From: Streptomyces tardus
GTDB taxonomy: Bacteria; Actinomycetota; Actinomycetes; Streptomycetales; Streptomycetaceae
Direction of reading: 5' to 3'
Assembly (NCBI RefSeq): GCF_018101125.2
Contig: NZ_JAELVF020000001.1
Coordinates: 1,142,257-1,190,775 of the forward strand
Length of the DNA: 48,519 nucleotides
Shown here: positions 1 to 9,287 of the stretch, piece by piece
How positions within the stretch are numbered: the first letter of the stretch is position 1
Layout of the letters: every line of letters begins with the position of its first letter
Notes under the pieces: generated by a model
Told to the model about the DNA's origin: nothing
Database searches by the model: none
The model's input: only the letters and a program-made list of their open reading frames with translations
Made by a program: the position numbers and the translations under genes

Positions 1-330
1 GGCCTCCTCGGCCTCGCGGCCGGCGCGGCGAGGGCTGATGGCGGGCTGGGCGGTTCGGCCGCCGGTTAGCGGTCACGGCGCAGGTCAACCGCCGGTGGGC
101 CGCGCTACGTTCACCGGTCGTGCCGTGTCGCCGCGTCGTGCCCGAGGGTCGGGCAGCCAGTCGTGCAGGGCAGCGCGCGGGCTGTCGGCGGCGCACGGGG
201 TCGCGCTCGGGAAGCGAGCGGTCGGTGGCGAGACGTCCGGCGGGACGGGGGCCCGGCGCGGGCGGCCCGGCAGAGACGCGGAGGGCGCGGGCGAAACACG
301 GAGGGCGAGCGGAGACGCGGATCGCGGAGG
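1..330. other. GC-rich stretch at left edge, no assignable gene
   Basis: No open frame here looks like a known protein. The first 69 bases in frame 1 could be the last 22 codons of a gene entering from outside (Gly/Ala-rich, stop TAG at 67-69), but nothing decides this. The rest is arginine- and glycine-rich when read in any frame, as expected of non-coding Streptomyces DNA. It lies downstream of the membrane protein gene on the minus strand. Confidence 0.4.
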
Positions 331-1464
331 TCAGCGTGGGCGGCGGGCGCGCCAGAGGAGGAAGGCGGCGCTGGCGGCAGCGGCGGTGCGCAGGAGCCAC
401 GGGTAGCTCTCGTTCAGCACCTCGCCGAGCGCGCCCTCGGGGATCGGCTCGCCCCAGCGTTCGCCCGCACGCCCCCAGAGCCACACCGCGGTGCCGACGG
501 CGACCAGTGCCGGCATGCCCGCGGCGGCCCACTTCGCTTCGTTGCGGCTCAGCCGCGGGGACCACCAGGCCATCAACCAACCGAGCCCCAGCGCGATGAG
601 ATTGCCGAGGGCCGCGCCCGCGGCGAGCGTGAGCACGGCGGCCAGTTCGACCAACCCGCCGGCGCGCGGCACACCTGCGGCGGTGAGTCCTCCGCCGCGC
701 AGTCGACGCAACAGCCCCCGCCCGGCAGGGGGTTCGGCCTTCTCCGCCGGGACGTCCTGCTCGATCGCGGGCACCCCGCCCTGCGCCGGGAGCCCCCGGG
801 TCACGCCCGGCTGCTCACCGGCCACACCCTCCTTGGGCGGCGGCTTCAGCATCTCGGGGATCTCGATTCCGCCGACGAAGCCGTCTATCTCGCCGCCGCT
901 CTTCTTGATGTACGGACTCGGGTCGTTGCGCCACCAGTCCGGGTCGGACTCGGCCGCGGAGAGCTCGTCCATGCCGGCAAGATGCGGCGGCGGCGACCCG
1001 GTGGTGGGAAAACCGGTCCCGGTGCCCGCGGTGGGGGCGCCCTGGTCGGTCGGCGCGTCGGCGTACTGCTGCGGGACGGGGGCGGCCGGGCCGCCCGAAC
1101 CGGAGCCGCCCGCGGGAGCCGCGCCGCCGGCGCCCTCGCGCCCCTTGAACAGGCGGGCCCCCAGGCCCCGTACGGAGGTGCGGCCGGTCGTCGACGAACC
1201 GTCGCTCGGACGCGGCTCGGGGATCGTTGCTTCGCTGCCGGAGATGGAGGCGACGACTTGCTCGGGCCTGCCGACCGACTTGAGGATCTTCCGCACCGAG
1301 GACGTCGTCTCGACACCTTCGGCCTTGGCCCGTCGCTGCTCGATGGTGGACCGCAGTTGCCCGATGAGTTTGGCGCGCTCGGCCGCCGTCATCGACGTTC
1401 CGTGCGCCAGGTCTCCCACCCGGCTGAGGTAGTCCAGCACGAGCCGTTCGCTCTCGATCCCCAC
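331..1464 (-). CDS. Integral membrane protein with HAAS-like N-terminus
   Basis: 377 residues. The first 75 residues are a charged helical block (LVLDYLSRVGDLAHG, then AERAKLIGQLRSTIEQ) resembling the HAAS/DUF1700-type domain that precedes membrane segments in actinobacterial proteins. A Gly/Pro/Ala-rich low-complexity linker follows to about residue 265, then hydrophobic segments near 273-300, 311-330 and 356-371. It is probably anchored by three helices at the C-terminus. The GTG start at 1464 is chosen because a -10-like hexamer TACGGT (1472-1477, minus strand) ends seven bases upstream, so the transcript may be leaderless. It diverges from the helicase-partner gene. HAAS-type proteins often pair with PadR regulators, but none is adjacent, so its role is unknown. 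Confidence 0.75.
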   Translation of the reverse strand: MGIESERLVLDYLSRVGDLAHGTSMTAAERAKLIGQLRSTIEQRRAKAEGVETTSSVRKILKSVGRPEQVVASISGSEATIPEPRPSDGSSTTGRTSVRGLGARLFKGREGAGGAAPAGGSGSGGPAAPVPQQYADAPTDQGAPTAGTGTGFPTTGSPPPHLAGMDELSAAESDPDWWRNDPSPYIKKSGGEIDGFVGGIEIPEMLKPPPKEGVAGEQPGVTRGLPAQGGVPAIEQDVPAEKAEPPAGRGLLRRLRGGGLTAAGVPRAGGLVELAAVLTLAAGAALGNLIALGLGWLMAWWSPRLSRNEAKWAAAGMPALVAVGTAVWLWGRAGERWGEPIPEGALGEVLNESYPWLLRTAAAASAAFLLWRARRPR

Positions 1465-1561
1465 GGAGAAGACCGTACCCTCCCGGCGGCGCGGGGACAG
1501 CCGTTCGAGCCGGTCCGTTCGGAGGGAAACGCAGTCCGGCCCGTACCGCCCGGGTCGGTAC

Positions 1562-1567
1562 TACTGT
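1562..1567 (+). promoter_or_regulatory. -10 element for a leaderless mRNA
   Basis: TACTGT ends seven bases before the ATG at 1575, which places the predicted first transcribed base at or next to the start codon. No Shine-Dalgarno sequence is present. No convincing -35 was seen. Confidence 0.45.
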
Positions 1568-1574
1568 GGGGCGA

Positions 1575-3980
1575 ATGACCAGCGAGACCGGTTCCCCGCG
1601 CACCCTCGCCGACGAGCTGCGTTCCTGGCCCGACGAGGCGATAGCCGAGCTGCTGCGGGTCCGTCCCGACCTGCTCTCCCCGGTGCCCGGCGATCTGACG
1701 CAGCTCGCCACCAGAGCGGGCACCCGGGCCTCGGTCAGTCGTGCGTTGGAGCGGCTGGACCAGTTCGCGCTCCAGGCCGCGCAGGCGCTCGCGGTGGCGC
1801 CGGACCCGTGCCCGTACGCCGTGCTGGAGGCGCTGCTGCCCGGCGGCGAGGCCGAGCTGCCGAGGGCGCTGCGGGCGCTGCGGGCCCAGGCGGTGATCTG
1901 GGGCGGCGACGACCGGCTGCGGCTGGTGCGCACCGCTCGTGAGCTGCTCGCCCCCACCTCCACCGCTCCGTCGCCCACCGGGCTCGGCCCCTCGCTCACC
2001 GAGGCGGCGGTCGGCATGTCGCCCGGACGGCTCCAGGAGATGCTGCTGAGCGCCGGCCTGGCCACCACGGCCGACCCGGTGAGCGCACTCGCCTCGCTGG
2101 CCGAACTGCTCGGTGATACGGGGCGGTTGGCCGAGCTGCTGGAGCAGGCCCCGGCCGGTTCGGCGACGATGGTGGACAAGCTGCTGTGGGGCCCGCCGTA
2201 CGGGGAGGTGTCCGGCAGCCCCTCACCTCCGGCCCGCTGGCTGCTCGACCGCGGAGTGCTGCTGCCCGCCGGGCCGCGCACCGTCGTACTGCCGCGCGAG
2301 GTGGCGCTGGCACGCCGCGAGGGCAGGGCGCACGAACAGCTGGAGGCCGTGCCCCCCGAGATCGTGCTGCGGCGCCAACACCCCGAGCGGAGCGTGGACA
2401 TGGCGGCGGCCGGACAGGCGCACACCGCGCTCGGCCGGATCGACGACCTGCTCCAGGAGTGGCAGCACACCTCCCCCGCCGTGCTGCGCGCGGGCGGACT
2501 CGGCGTACGGGACCTCGCGCGCACCGCAGCGGCGCTTGAGCTGACCGAGGGCGAGACCGCTTTCTGGATCGAACTCGCGTACGCCGCGGGGCTGTTGGCC
2601 TCGGACGGCGAGGCCGACGAGCGGTACGCACCGACCCCCGCCTACGACAGTTGGCGTGAGCGCCGCGACCACCACCGGTGGGCCGCACTGATCACCGCCT
2701 GGTTGCCGATGACCCGGATTCCGGGCCTCGCCGGCACCCGGGACGGCAAGGGCCGGCCGCTGTCCGCTCTCGGTCCAGGCCTGGACCGCAGCCCGGCGCC
2801 CGGCCTGCGGCTCCGACTGCTGCGGCTGCTGGCCGAACTGCCCCCGGGCGCCGCGCCGGAGCCGGACGCGCTGGCCGCCCGGCTGCGCTGGGAGCGACCG
2901 CTGCGTGCGCCCGGCGCGCTCCGCGAGCAGCTGTGCGCGGCCACGACGCAGGAGGCCGAGCTGCTGGGAGTGACCGGCCGCGGTGCGCTGGCCTCCGGGG
3001 TGCGGGAGTGGGTCACGGCCGTCGACGGCGACCGGCCCGCCGCGGTGGAGAAGGCCGCTCAGCTGGTCGCCCCGCTGCTGCCCGAACCGCTGGACCACGT
3101 ACTGCTCCAGGCCGATCTGACCGCGGTGGCGCCCGGCCCGCTGGAGCGTCCGCTCGCCGAGACGCTGAACGTGCTGGCCGACATCGAGTCCAAGGGCGGC
3201 GCGACCGTCTACCGCTTCACCACCGCTTCGGTGCGGCGCGCGCTGGACGCCGGCCGCAACCCCGCCGAACTGCACGCCTTCCTCGCCGCGCACTCCCGCA
3301 CCCCGGTGCCGCAGCCGCTCAGCTATCTGATCGACGATGTCGCCCGCAGGCACGGACGGCTGCGGATCGGCGTCGCGTCGGCGTACGTGCGCTGCGAGGA
3401 CGACAGCCTGCTGGCCGAGATCCTCGCCGACCGGCGCAGCGCCGCACTGCGCCTGCGGCTGCTCGCGCCCACGGTGCTCGCCTCCCAGCTCGACCCCTCC
3501 CAACTCCTTTCGAAGCTGCGGGAGTTGGGTTATGCGCCGGCCGCCGAGTCGGCCGAGGGCGATGTGCTGATCAGCCGGGTCGAATCCCGCCGAACGCCGC
3601 CGCGCACCGCTCCCGAACCGGTGCCCGACGGCCCGCCGCGACCGGACGCGCGTCTGCTGACCGCCGCGGTGCGCGCCATCCGCGCCGGCGACCTCGCGGC
3701 CACCGCCCCGCACCGAAAGCCCCGCGCCCCGCGCAGCTCGCCCGCGGGCGAGCTGCCCCGCAGCACCTCCGCGGACACCCTGGCGACCATGCAGTCCGCG
3801 GTGCTGACCGGCGAGGCGGTCTGGATCGGTTACGTCAACGCCGACGGCGCGGCAAGCCAACGGGTCATCGCCCCGGTGCGGGTGGAGGGCGGGTTCGTCA
3901 CGGCGTACGACCACACCGCCGACGAGATCCGCACCTACCCGCTGCACCGCATCACCGGCGCCGCCGAACTCGCCGAGTGA
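1575..3980 (+). CDS. Helicase_C_3 / WYL-domain protein, probable partner of XPB
   Basis: 801 residues from ATG 1575; a GTG at 1566 is possible but lies inside the likely -10 region. The N-terminal half is leucine-rich and helical with no Walker motifs, so it is not itself a motor. Residues about 500-640 match the XPB/Ssl2-like 'helicase C-terminal domain 3' family (NVLADIESKGGATVYRFT, then SYLIDDVARRHGRL). The last 65 residues look like a WYL ligand-sensing domain (WIGYVNADG, RVIAPVRVEGGF, TYPLHRI). The XPB gene follows 363 bases downstream on the same strand. Mycobacterium tuberculosis has a comparable pair (Rv0862c next to Rv0861c), recalled rather than searched. A DNA-repair or DNA-damage-sensing role with XPB is inferred. 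Confidence 0.82.
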   Translation: MTSETGSPRTLADELRSWPDEAIAELLRVRPDLLSPVPGDLTQLATRAGTRASVSRALERLDQFALQAAQALAVAPDPCPYAVLEALLPGGEAELPRALRALRAQAVIWGGDDRLRLVRTARELLAPTSTAPSPTGLGPSLTEAAVGMSPGRLQEMLLSAGLATTADPVSALASLAELLGDTGRLAELLEQAPAGSATMVDKLLWGPPYGEVSGSPSPPARWLLDRGVLLPAGPRTVVLPREVALARREGRAHEQLEAVPPEIVLRRQHPERSVDMAAAGQAHTALGRIDDLLQEWQHTSPAVLRAGGLGVRDLARTAAALELTEGETAFWIELAYAAGLLASDGEADERYAPTPAYDSWRERRDHHRWAALITAWLPMTRIPGLAGTRDGKGRPLSALGPGLDRSPAPGLRLRLLRLLAELPPGAAPEPDALAARLRWERPLRAPGALREQLCAATTQEAELLGVTGRGALASGVREWVTAVDGDRPAAVEKAAQLVAPLLPEPLDHVLLQADLTAVAPGPLERPLAETLNVLADIESKGGATVYRFTTASVRRALDAGRNPAELHAFLAAHSRTPVPQPLSYLIDDVARRHGRLRIGVASAYVRCEDDSLLAEILADRRSAALRLRLLAPTVLASQLDPSQLLSKLRELGYAPAAESAEGDVLISRVESRRTPPRTAPEPVPDGPPRPDARLLTAAVRAIRAGDLAATAPHRKPRAPRSSPAGELPRSTSADTLATMQSAVLTGEAVWIGYVNADGAASQRVIAPVRVEGGFVTAYDHTADEIRTYPLHRITGAAELAE

Positions 3981-4343
3981 CGTCCTGCCCGGGCCGGGCA
4001 GCGGCCTCGGCCCCGGGCGGCGACGCCGGCCCGGGGCCGGTGGTGCCGGTCCCGGGCCGGTGGTGCCGGCTCCCTGGCTGGGGTACCGGTCCCCGCCGAG
4101 GGCCTCCGGCCCGACGGGGAGCCGGGCACGGGCGGCGCCCCGGAGGTCCGGGCGGTGGCCAGAGGCGGACGGGGAGCCGAACGCGGGCCGTCGGCCAACC
4201 CCGCCGGGGCCCGGACGCGGGCGGGGAGCAGCGAGCCGCGACCGTGAGCCGGGTCACGACCGCCCGGGCAACGTACGCCGAGGTCGTAGCCTGGTGGACG
4301 GCCCGCAGCCGCCGGGCCCGAAGGCTACGGAAGGCTGGCGCCG
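3981..4343. other. Intergenic gap with short direct repeats
   Basis: No gene seen. A roughly 20-base GC-rich motif centred on GGGCCGGTGGTGCCGG is repeated in tandem near 4033-4072. A possible -10 hexamer TAGCCT lies at 4287-4292, about 50 bases before the XPB start, so XPB may have its own promoter. Confidence 0.4.
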
Positions 4344-5996
4344 GTGAACGCTGGACCCCTGATCGTCCAGAGCGACAAGACGTTGCTGCTGGAGGTGGGC
4401 CACGAGCAGGCCGACGCCTGCCGGCGGGCCATCGCGCCGTTCGCCGAGCTGGAGCGCGCTCCCGAGCACATCCACACCTATCGGATGACGCCGCTCGGCC
4501 TGTGGAACGCGCGCGCCGCCGGGCACGACGCCGAGCAGGTCGTCGACGCGCTGATGGAGTTCTCGCGCTACCCGGTGCCGCACGCGCTGCTGGTCGACGT
4601 CGCCGAGACCATGTCCCGGTACGGGCGGCTGACGCTCAGCAAGCACCCGGCGCACGGTCTGGTGCTGGCGACCACCGACCGCCCGGTGCTGGAGGAGATC
4701 CTGCGCTCGAAGCGGATCAAGCCGCTGGTCGGTGTCCGGGTCGACCCGGACACGGTCGCGGTGCACCCCTCCGAGCGAGGCCAGATCAAGCAGACGCTGC
4801 TCAAGCTGGGGTGGCCGGCCGAGGATCTGGCCGGGTACGTGGACGGCGAGGCGCACCCGATCGAGCTGGACGAGCGCGAGTGGTCGCTGCGGCCCTACCA
4901 GAACCAGGCGATCGAGGGCTTCTGGCACGGCGGCTCCGGCGTGGTGGTGCTGCCCTGCGGCGCCGGCAAGACGCTGGTCGGCGCGGGCGCGATGGCGAAG
5001 GCGGGCGCCACGACGCTGATCCTGGTGACGAACACGGTCTCCGCACGGCAGTGGAAGCACGAACTGGTCCGCCGCACCTCGCTGACCGAGGACGAGATCG
5101 GCGAGTACAGCGGCACCAGGAAGGAGATCCGCCCGGTCACCATCGCCACCTACCAGGTGCTGACGACCAGGCGGAAGGGCGTCTACCCGCATCTGGAGCT
5201 CTTCGACTCCCGGGACTGGGGGCTGATCGTCTATGACGAGGTGCATCTGCTCCCGGCGCCGGTGTTCAAGTTCACCGCCGACCTCCAGGCCCGGCGCAGG
5301 CTCGGCCTCACGGCGACGCTGGTGCGCGAGGACGGCCGCGAGTCGGACGTGTTCTCGCTGATCGGGCCGAAACGGTTCGACGCTCCGTGGAAGGAGATCG
5401 AGGCGCAGGGCTACATCGCACCGGCGGACTGCGTGGAGGTGCGGGTCAACCTCACCGAGTCCGAGCGGCTGGCGTACGCGACGGCGGAGGCGGACGAGAA
5501 GTACCGCTTCTGCGCCACCACCGACACCAAGCAGCGCGTGACCGAGACTTTGGTGCGCCGGCACTCGGGCGACCAGACGCTGGTGATCGGCCAGTACATC
5601 GACCAACTCGACGAGCTGGGCGACCGGTTGGGTATCCCGGTGATCAAGGGCGAGACGAGCAACGCCCAGCGCGAGAAGCTATTCGACGCCTTCCGCCGGG
5701 GCGAACTCTCCGCGCTGGTGGTCTCCAAGGTGGCCAACTTCTCCATCGACCTGCCGGAGGCCACGGTCGCCATCCAGGTCTCCGGGACGTACGGCTCCCG
5801 CCAGGAGGAGGCCCAGCGGCTCGGCCGAGTGCTGCGCCCCAAGGCCGACGGGCACGAGGCGCGCTTCTACACCGTGGTCGCGCGGGACACCATCGACCAG
5901 GACTTCGCCGCGCACCGCCAGCGCTTCCTGGCCGAGCAGGGGTACGCCTACCGGATCGTCGACGCCGACGAGTACCTGGCCACCCCCGAGGACTGA
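4344..5996 (+). CDS. XPB-type DNA repair helicase (SF2)
   Basis: 550 residues, the usual length of bacterial XPB. A damage-recognition-like N-terminal region of about 185 residues precedes the helicase core. Visible motifs are Walker A CGAGKT (205-210), DEVH box (298-301), TAT motif III, the XPB-specific RED motif (328-330), and motifs V/VI in helicase domain 2 (LVVSKVANFSIDLP, EAQRLGRVLRPK). XPB is a 3'-5' ATP-dependent DNA translocase that opens DNA around lesions. In archaea it works with the nuclease Bax1. No Bax1 homologue is present here, so the upstream WYL-tailed protein is the natural candidate partner. The GTG start has only a distant purine-rich stretch upstream. It converges on helD. 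Confidence 0.95.
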   Translation: MNAGPLIVQSDKTLLLEVGHEQADACRRAIAPFAELERAPEHIHTYRMTPLGLWNARAAGHDAEQVVDALMEFSRYPVPHALLVDVAETMSRYGRLTLSKHPAHGLVLATTDRPVLEEILRSKRIKPLVGVRVDPDTVAVHPSERGQIKQTLLKLGWPAEDLAGYVDGEAHPIELDEREWSLRPYQNQAIEGFWHGGSGVVVLPCGAGKTLVGAGAMAKAGATTLILVTNTVSARQWKHELVRRTSLTEDEIGEYSGTRKEIRPVTIATYQVLTTRRKGVYPHLELFDSRDWGLIVYDEVHLLPAPVFKFTADLQARRRLGLTATLVREDGRESDVFSLIGPKRFDAPWKEIEAQGYIAPADCVEVRVNLTESERLAYATAEADEKYRFCATTDTKQRVTETLVRRHSGDQTLVIGQYIDQLDELGDRLGIPVIKGETSNAQREKLFDAFRRGELSALVVSKVANFSIDLPEATVAIQVSGTYGSRQEEAQRLGRVLRPKADGHEARFYTVVARDTIDQDFAAHRQRFLAEQGYAYRIVDADEYLATPED

Positions 5997-6024
5997 CCCG
6001 GCCCGAGGGGCCCCGCGTCCACGG

Positions 6025-6054
6025 GCGCGGGCGCGTACGGGCTCGTACCCGCGC
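6025..6054. terminator. Possible terminator between convergent XPB and helD
   Basis: Arms GCGCGGG (6025-6031) and CCCGCGC (6048-6054) enclose a second small TACG/CGTA stem. It lies between two convergent stop codons and could serve both. Confidence 0.35.
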
Positions 6055-6153
6055 GGACCGGTTCGTACGGGCGGGCACAGGCCTGTACCGGCTCGGACCG
6101 GCTCGTGCGGGCGCAGACGGGTACGAACGCGGCTGCGACGAGCCGGGCGGGGC

Positions 6154-8244
6154 TCAGTCGGAGAGGGCCTCCGGGAGGGGGCTCGCGTGGACGACGGTCA
6201 GGCCGGAGACCGCGCGGGTCAACGCGACGTAGAGGCGGCGCAGCCCGGTGCGGTCGTCCGGTTCGGCGTCGACCACCGCGGCCGGCTCGTCGAGGACGAC
6301 GTGGTCGTACTCCAGGCCCTTGGCGAGCGACGCCGGGACGAGGGTGAGCCGGGCGGCCTCGGAGGTCTCCCGGCCGGGGTCGAGATACGGCATCCCCGCC
6401 TCCGCCAGCGCGGTCGCCAGCCGGTCGACGCGGGTGTCGGCGGCGATGAGTCCGATGGAGCCCTCGCGCCCGAGCGCTTCGCGGCAGGCGGCGACGACCG
6501 CCGCGTCCAACTCCCCGGCAGGCACCGCCCGTACGGCGAAATCGCCCGGCGCCTCGCGCACCGAGGTGGCCTCCTCCAGCTCCGGGGCGATGGCCGGCAG
6601 CAGCCGGGAGGCGTAGGCGATGACCTCGCGCGGCACCCGGAAGCCCTGCGTCAACTCCTCGACGGCGGCGTCGGGTTTACCGAGATGCCGCAGCGCCTCC
6701 TGCCAACTCCCGGTCGCCCAGGGGGTGGTGCCCTGCGCGATGTCGCCCAGCACGGTCGCGGAGCCGGTGGAGCAGCGGCGGCCGACGGCTCGGTACTGCA
6801 TCGGCGAAAGGTCCTGCGCCTCGTCCAGCACGACGTGGCCGAGCGAGGGCGTACGGGCGACCAGGTCCATCGCCTCGTCGATCAGCACCAGGTCCGCGGC
6901 GGACCACTTGGCGGACTTCACACCGCGTGCGGGCCGGGCCCACAGCAGGGTCTTCTGCTCCTGGTCGTCGAGGATCCCGGCGGCCTGCTCGGCGAGGAAG
7001 TCGGCATCGGACAGCAGCCGCAGCACCAACCGCGCCGGGTCGACGGCGGGCCAGACCTCCTTGACCGTCGCCTTCACCGCGGGGTTGCGCGCCACGGCGT
7101 CCTGCACCCGGTCGTCGGGCGCCTCGCCCGCCTGCTCCATCCGGATCAGCACGGCGTGTGCGATGCGTTGCGGCAGCGCCTCGCGGGCCGCGCCGTAGCG
7201 GATGCCGCGCTCCCTCAACTGCTCGGTGATCTCGGCGAGTTCGTACGCCGGGACCCGCCAGCGCCGGGACCCGCGCACCACCACGCACGGCTCGGTCGGC
7301 GTCGTGACGTGGGAGAGCAGCGCCCTGCGCAGCACTTCGGCCATCCGCGCGTCGCCCTTGAGGGTCGCGGTGGGCGCGTCGTCGGCGCCGCGGACGGGGA
7401 AGTGGGCGACCAGCCGGTCGGCGGTGGTCTGCCGTACGGCCAACTCGCCCAGCGCCGGCAGGACTTGCTCGATGTAGTGGAGGAAGGACTCGTTCGGGCC
7501 GATGACCAGGGTGCCGGTGCGGGCGAGGCGCTCGCGGTGCGCGTAGAGCAGATACGCGACCCGGTGCAGGCCGACGGCGGTCTTCCCGGTGCCCGGGGCG
7601 CCCTGGACGCAGACCGTGCCCTCGACGGCGGCACGGACGATCTCGTCCTGCTCGGGCTGGATGGTCGCGACGATGTCGCGCATCGGGCCGACCCGGGGGC
7701 GCTCGATCTCCCGCTGGAGCAGCGCGCTGCTGCGGTCGGCCTCGGTGGTGTCGGTGAGGTGCTCGTCCTCGTAGGCGGTGAGATCGCCGTGGGTGTAGCC
7801 GAACCGGCGGCGCAGCCGCACCTGTTGAGGATCTCGGCGGGTGGCGCGGTAGAAGGGCTGCGAGACCGGGGCGCGCCAGTCGATCACCATCGGATCGCCC
7901 TCGCGGTCGTGGACGTGGCGACGGCCGATGTAGAAACGGTGGGCCTCGCCCCCCGGCCCGTGCTGCCGGACGGCCCCGCCGCGGGAGCCGTCCGCGGGAG
8001 GGCCCTCCGCGAGGGCGTCCTCGTAGTCGAGCCGGCCGAAGAAGAGCGGGGCGTGGCTGAGGTCGGCGAGCGCCTTGATGCGCTCCTGCACACCTGCCCT
8101 CACCACCTCCGCACTCACCCAACTCGCCGCCACATCGGCGGTGTCGAGCGATTCGACCTCCTCCCGCATCGCCCGCAGGGCGGCACGGGAGTCGGCGAGA
8201 TGGGCACGTTCGTGGGCCAGTGGATCGGACGCGTGCGCGGACAC
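6154..8244 (-). CDS. helD: HelD-like RNA polymerase-recycling helicase (UvrD/Rep superfamily)
   Basis: 696 residues. The start is GTG 8244, preceded by TAGGAG at good spacing; the frame stays open upstream but that part is Arg/Pro-rich noise. Order: a charged N-terminal coiled coil (about 1-60) of the kind that enters the RNA polymerase secondary channel, a 1A domain with Walker A GAPGTGKT near residue 215, a HelD-type inserted domain, Walker B VVLDEAQDLSP, and the C-terminal 2A domain ending RRLYVALTRAVSGL. Class II actinobacterial HelD proteins release stalled RNA polymerase from nucleic acids using ATP. Some Streptomyces relatives (HelR) give rifamycin resistance. I saw no rifamycin-associated element upstream, so general HelD is the better call. 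Confidence 0.92.
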   Translation of the reverse strand: MSAHASDPLAHERAHLADSRAALRAMREEVESLDTADVAASWVSAEVVRAGVQERIKALADLSHAPLFFGRLDYEDALAEGPPADGSRGGAVRQHGPGGEAHRFYIGRRHVHDREGDPMVIDWRAPVSQPFYRATRRDPQQVRLRRRFGYTHGDLTAYEDEHLTDTTEADRSSALLQREIERPRVGPMRDIVATIQPEQDEIVRAAVEGTVCVQGAPGTGKTAVGLHRVAYLLYAHRERLARTGTLVIGPNESFLHYIEQVLPALGELAVRQTTADRLVAHFPVRGADDAPTATLKGDARMAEVLRRALLSHVTTPTEPCVVVRGSRRWRVPAYELAEITEQLRERGIRYGAAREALPQRIAHAVLIRMEQAGEAPDDRVQDAVARNPAVKATVKEVWPAVDPARLVLRLLSDADFLAEQAAGILDDQEQKTLLWARPARGVKSAKWSAADLVLIDEAMDLVARTPSLGHVVLDEAQDLSPMQYRAVGRRCSTGSATVLGDIAQGTTPWATGSWQEALRHLGKPDAAVEELTQGFRVPREVIAYASRLLPAIAPELEEATSVREAPGDFAVRAVPAGELDAAVVAACREALGREGSIGLIAADTRVDRLATALAEAGMPYLDPGRETSEAARLTLVPASLAKGLEYDHVVLDEPAAVVDAEPDDRTGLRRLYVALTRAVSGLTVVHASPLPEALSD

Positions 8245-8785
8245 GGCGGTACTCCTACGGGAAACGGACAAGCCACCGCACGTCGGGACGGGCGGGTCGG
8301 GCCTGGGGCGGCTGCGGACGGTGGCACGCCGGACGGGCCGGGCGTGCGGAAGTCTCGACCGGTTCCGTCCGGCCGGGGTCCTGCCGGGCTCCGTCGGCGC
8401 ACCGGGCCATGGGCTGCGCGGGCGCTGAAGACGGCCGCGGGCTTCGGTGCGGGCCGTACACACGGCCACGGAAGCGGCGGGTACGGGGTGGGTGAAGCTC
8501 CGGGAAGGAGGCAAGACGCGAGAGTGTACTCAGCGGCGAGCGGGGACGCGAACCGTTTTTCCGGCCGGGCGCGCGCGGGTCGCGGACCTCGCCGCGAAGC
8601 ACGGGGAGCGCGGGGAGCGCGGTGGCGCTCTGTCGTGGGGCCGCCGTCACAGGGCCCCTGTCAGAAGGCCTCTGCCATGGGTCGATGCCGTGGCCGACCC
8701 CTACGGCTCAGGGCGGAGGGTCAAGATCACTCGTATCCACACCAGGTCGGATGTGCCTCGAAAGGATGACTCGCATGCTGGGCAC

Positions 8786-9076
8786 ATGAGTACCGCATCG
8801 TTCACCTCTGCCATGGGCGGCCCGGAGAACCGGGGCGGCCGAACCGACGACAGGTCCGCCGAGCCGGGAGCCACCGCACTGCTCTCCGGTCGCGACCACC
8901 CCCGGCACCTGCTCGGCAACGCACTGCGAGTGACCAAGGTGTTTCTGACGACGGCCTTCGGCGTCGTCGTGCTGGGACAGTCCGATCAGGACGCGGGCGT
9001 GTACCGGCGCAAATCCGCGCGGCCCGCCCGGGTCGTACCGCAACCGCGACCACCCTCAGCCCCGATCCGCGGCTGA
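8786..9076 (+). CDS. Small hypothetical protein with one hydrophobic stretch
   Basis: 96 residues from ATG 8786. The middle (HLLGNALRVTKVFLTTAFGVVVLG) is the only ordered-looking part: an amphipathic or hydrophobic helix followed by a short acidic turn (QSDQDAGVYRR). I have an impression of similar short Streptomyces proteins with an LGNALR..KVF core but cannot name a family. The N-terminus is polar and the C-terminus Arg/Pro-rich. A purine-rich AAAGGATGA lies about 15 bases upstream, slightly far for a Shine-Dalgarno. Other frames here are also open, so this is tentative. Confidence 0.4.
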   Translation: MSTASFTSAMGGPENRGGRTDDRSAEPGATALLSGRDHPRHLLGNALRVTKVFLTTAFGVVVLGQSDQDAGVYRRKSARPARVVPQPRPPSAPIRG

Positions 9077-9287
9077 CCGCCGCGACGCGCCTGGCGCGCA
9101 TCGTCCACCGGGAGCGTCGCGTGCGGGGCACTGTGCTGTCGGCAGGGCGCGAGTGAGGCGTGCACCGCCGACAGGGGGTGCTGACGCGAGGTGCAGGACG
9201 CCGGCCGACCGTCGGGACACAGCAGGCGGGTGCGCCTGCTGGTGGGTGCTGCCGCACCGCGGCAGGCGGGTGCGGCGGGCCCCGGGG

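Noticed and set aside
1..69. C-terminal end of a gene entering from the left
   Set aside because: 22 codons of Gly/Ala-rich sequence without any family signal cannot be assigned.
2223..3947. Long frames antisense to the XPB-partner gene and many other genes
   Set aside because: They follow from high third-position GC of the true genes; translations are Arg/Gly/Gln-rich with no domains.
8245..8514. N-terminal 90-codon extension of helD
   Set aside because: Arg/Pro-rich with no similarity to HelD; a strong Shine-Dalgarno fits the GTG at 8244.
8245..8515. Rifamycin-associated element and HelR identity for helD
   Set aside because: I looked for the GGGGCTTGC/GCAAGCCCC-type element upstream and found none, so only the general HelD call is supported.
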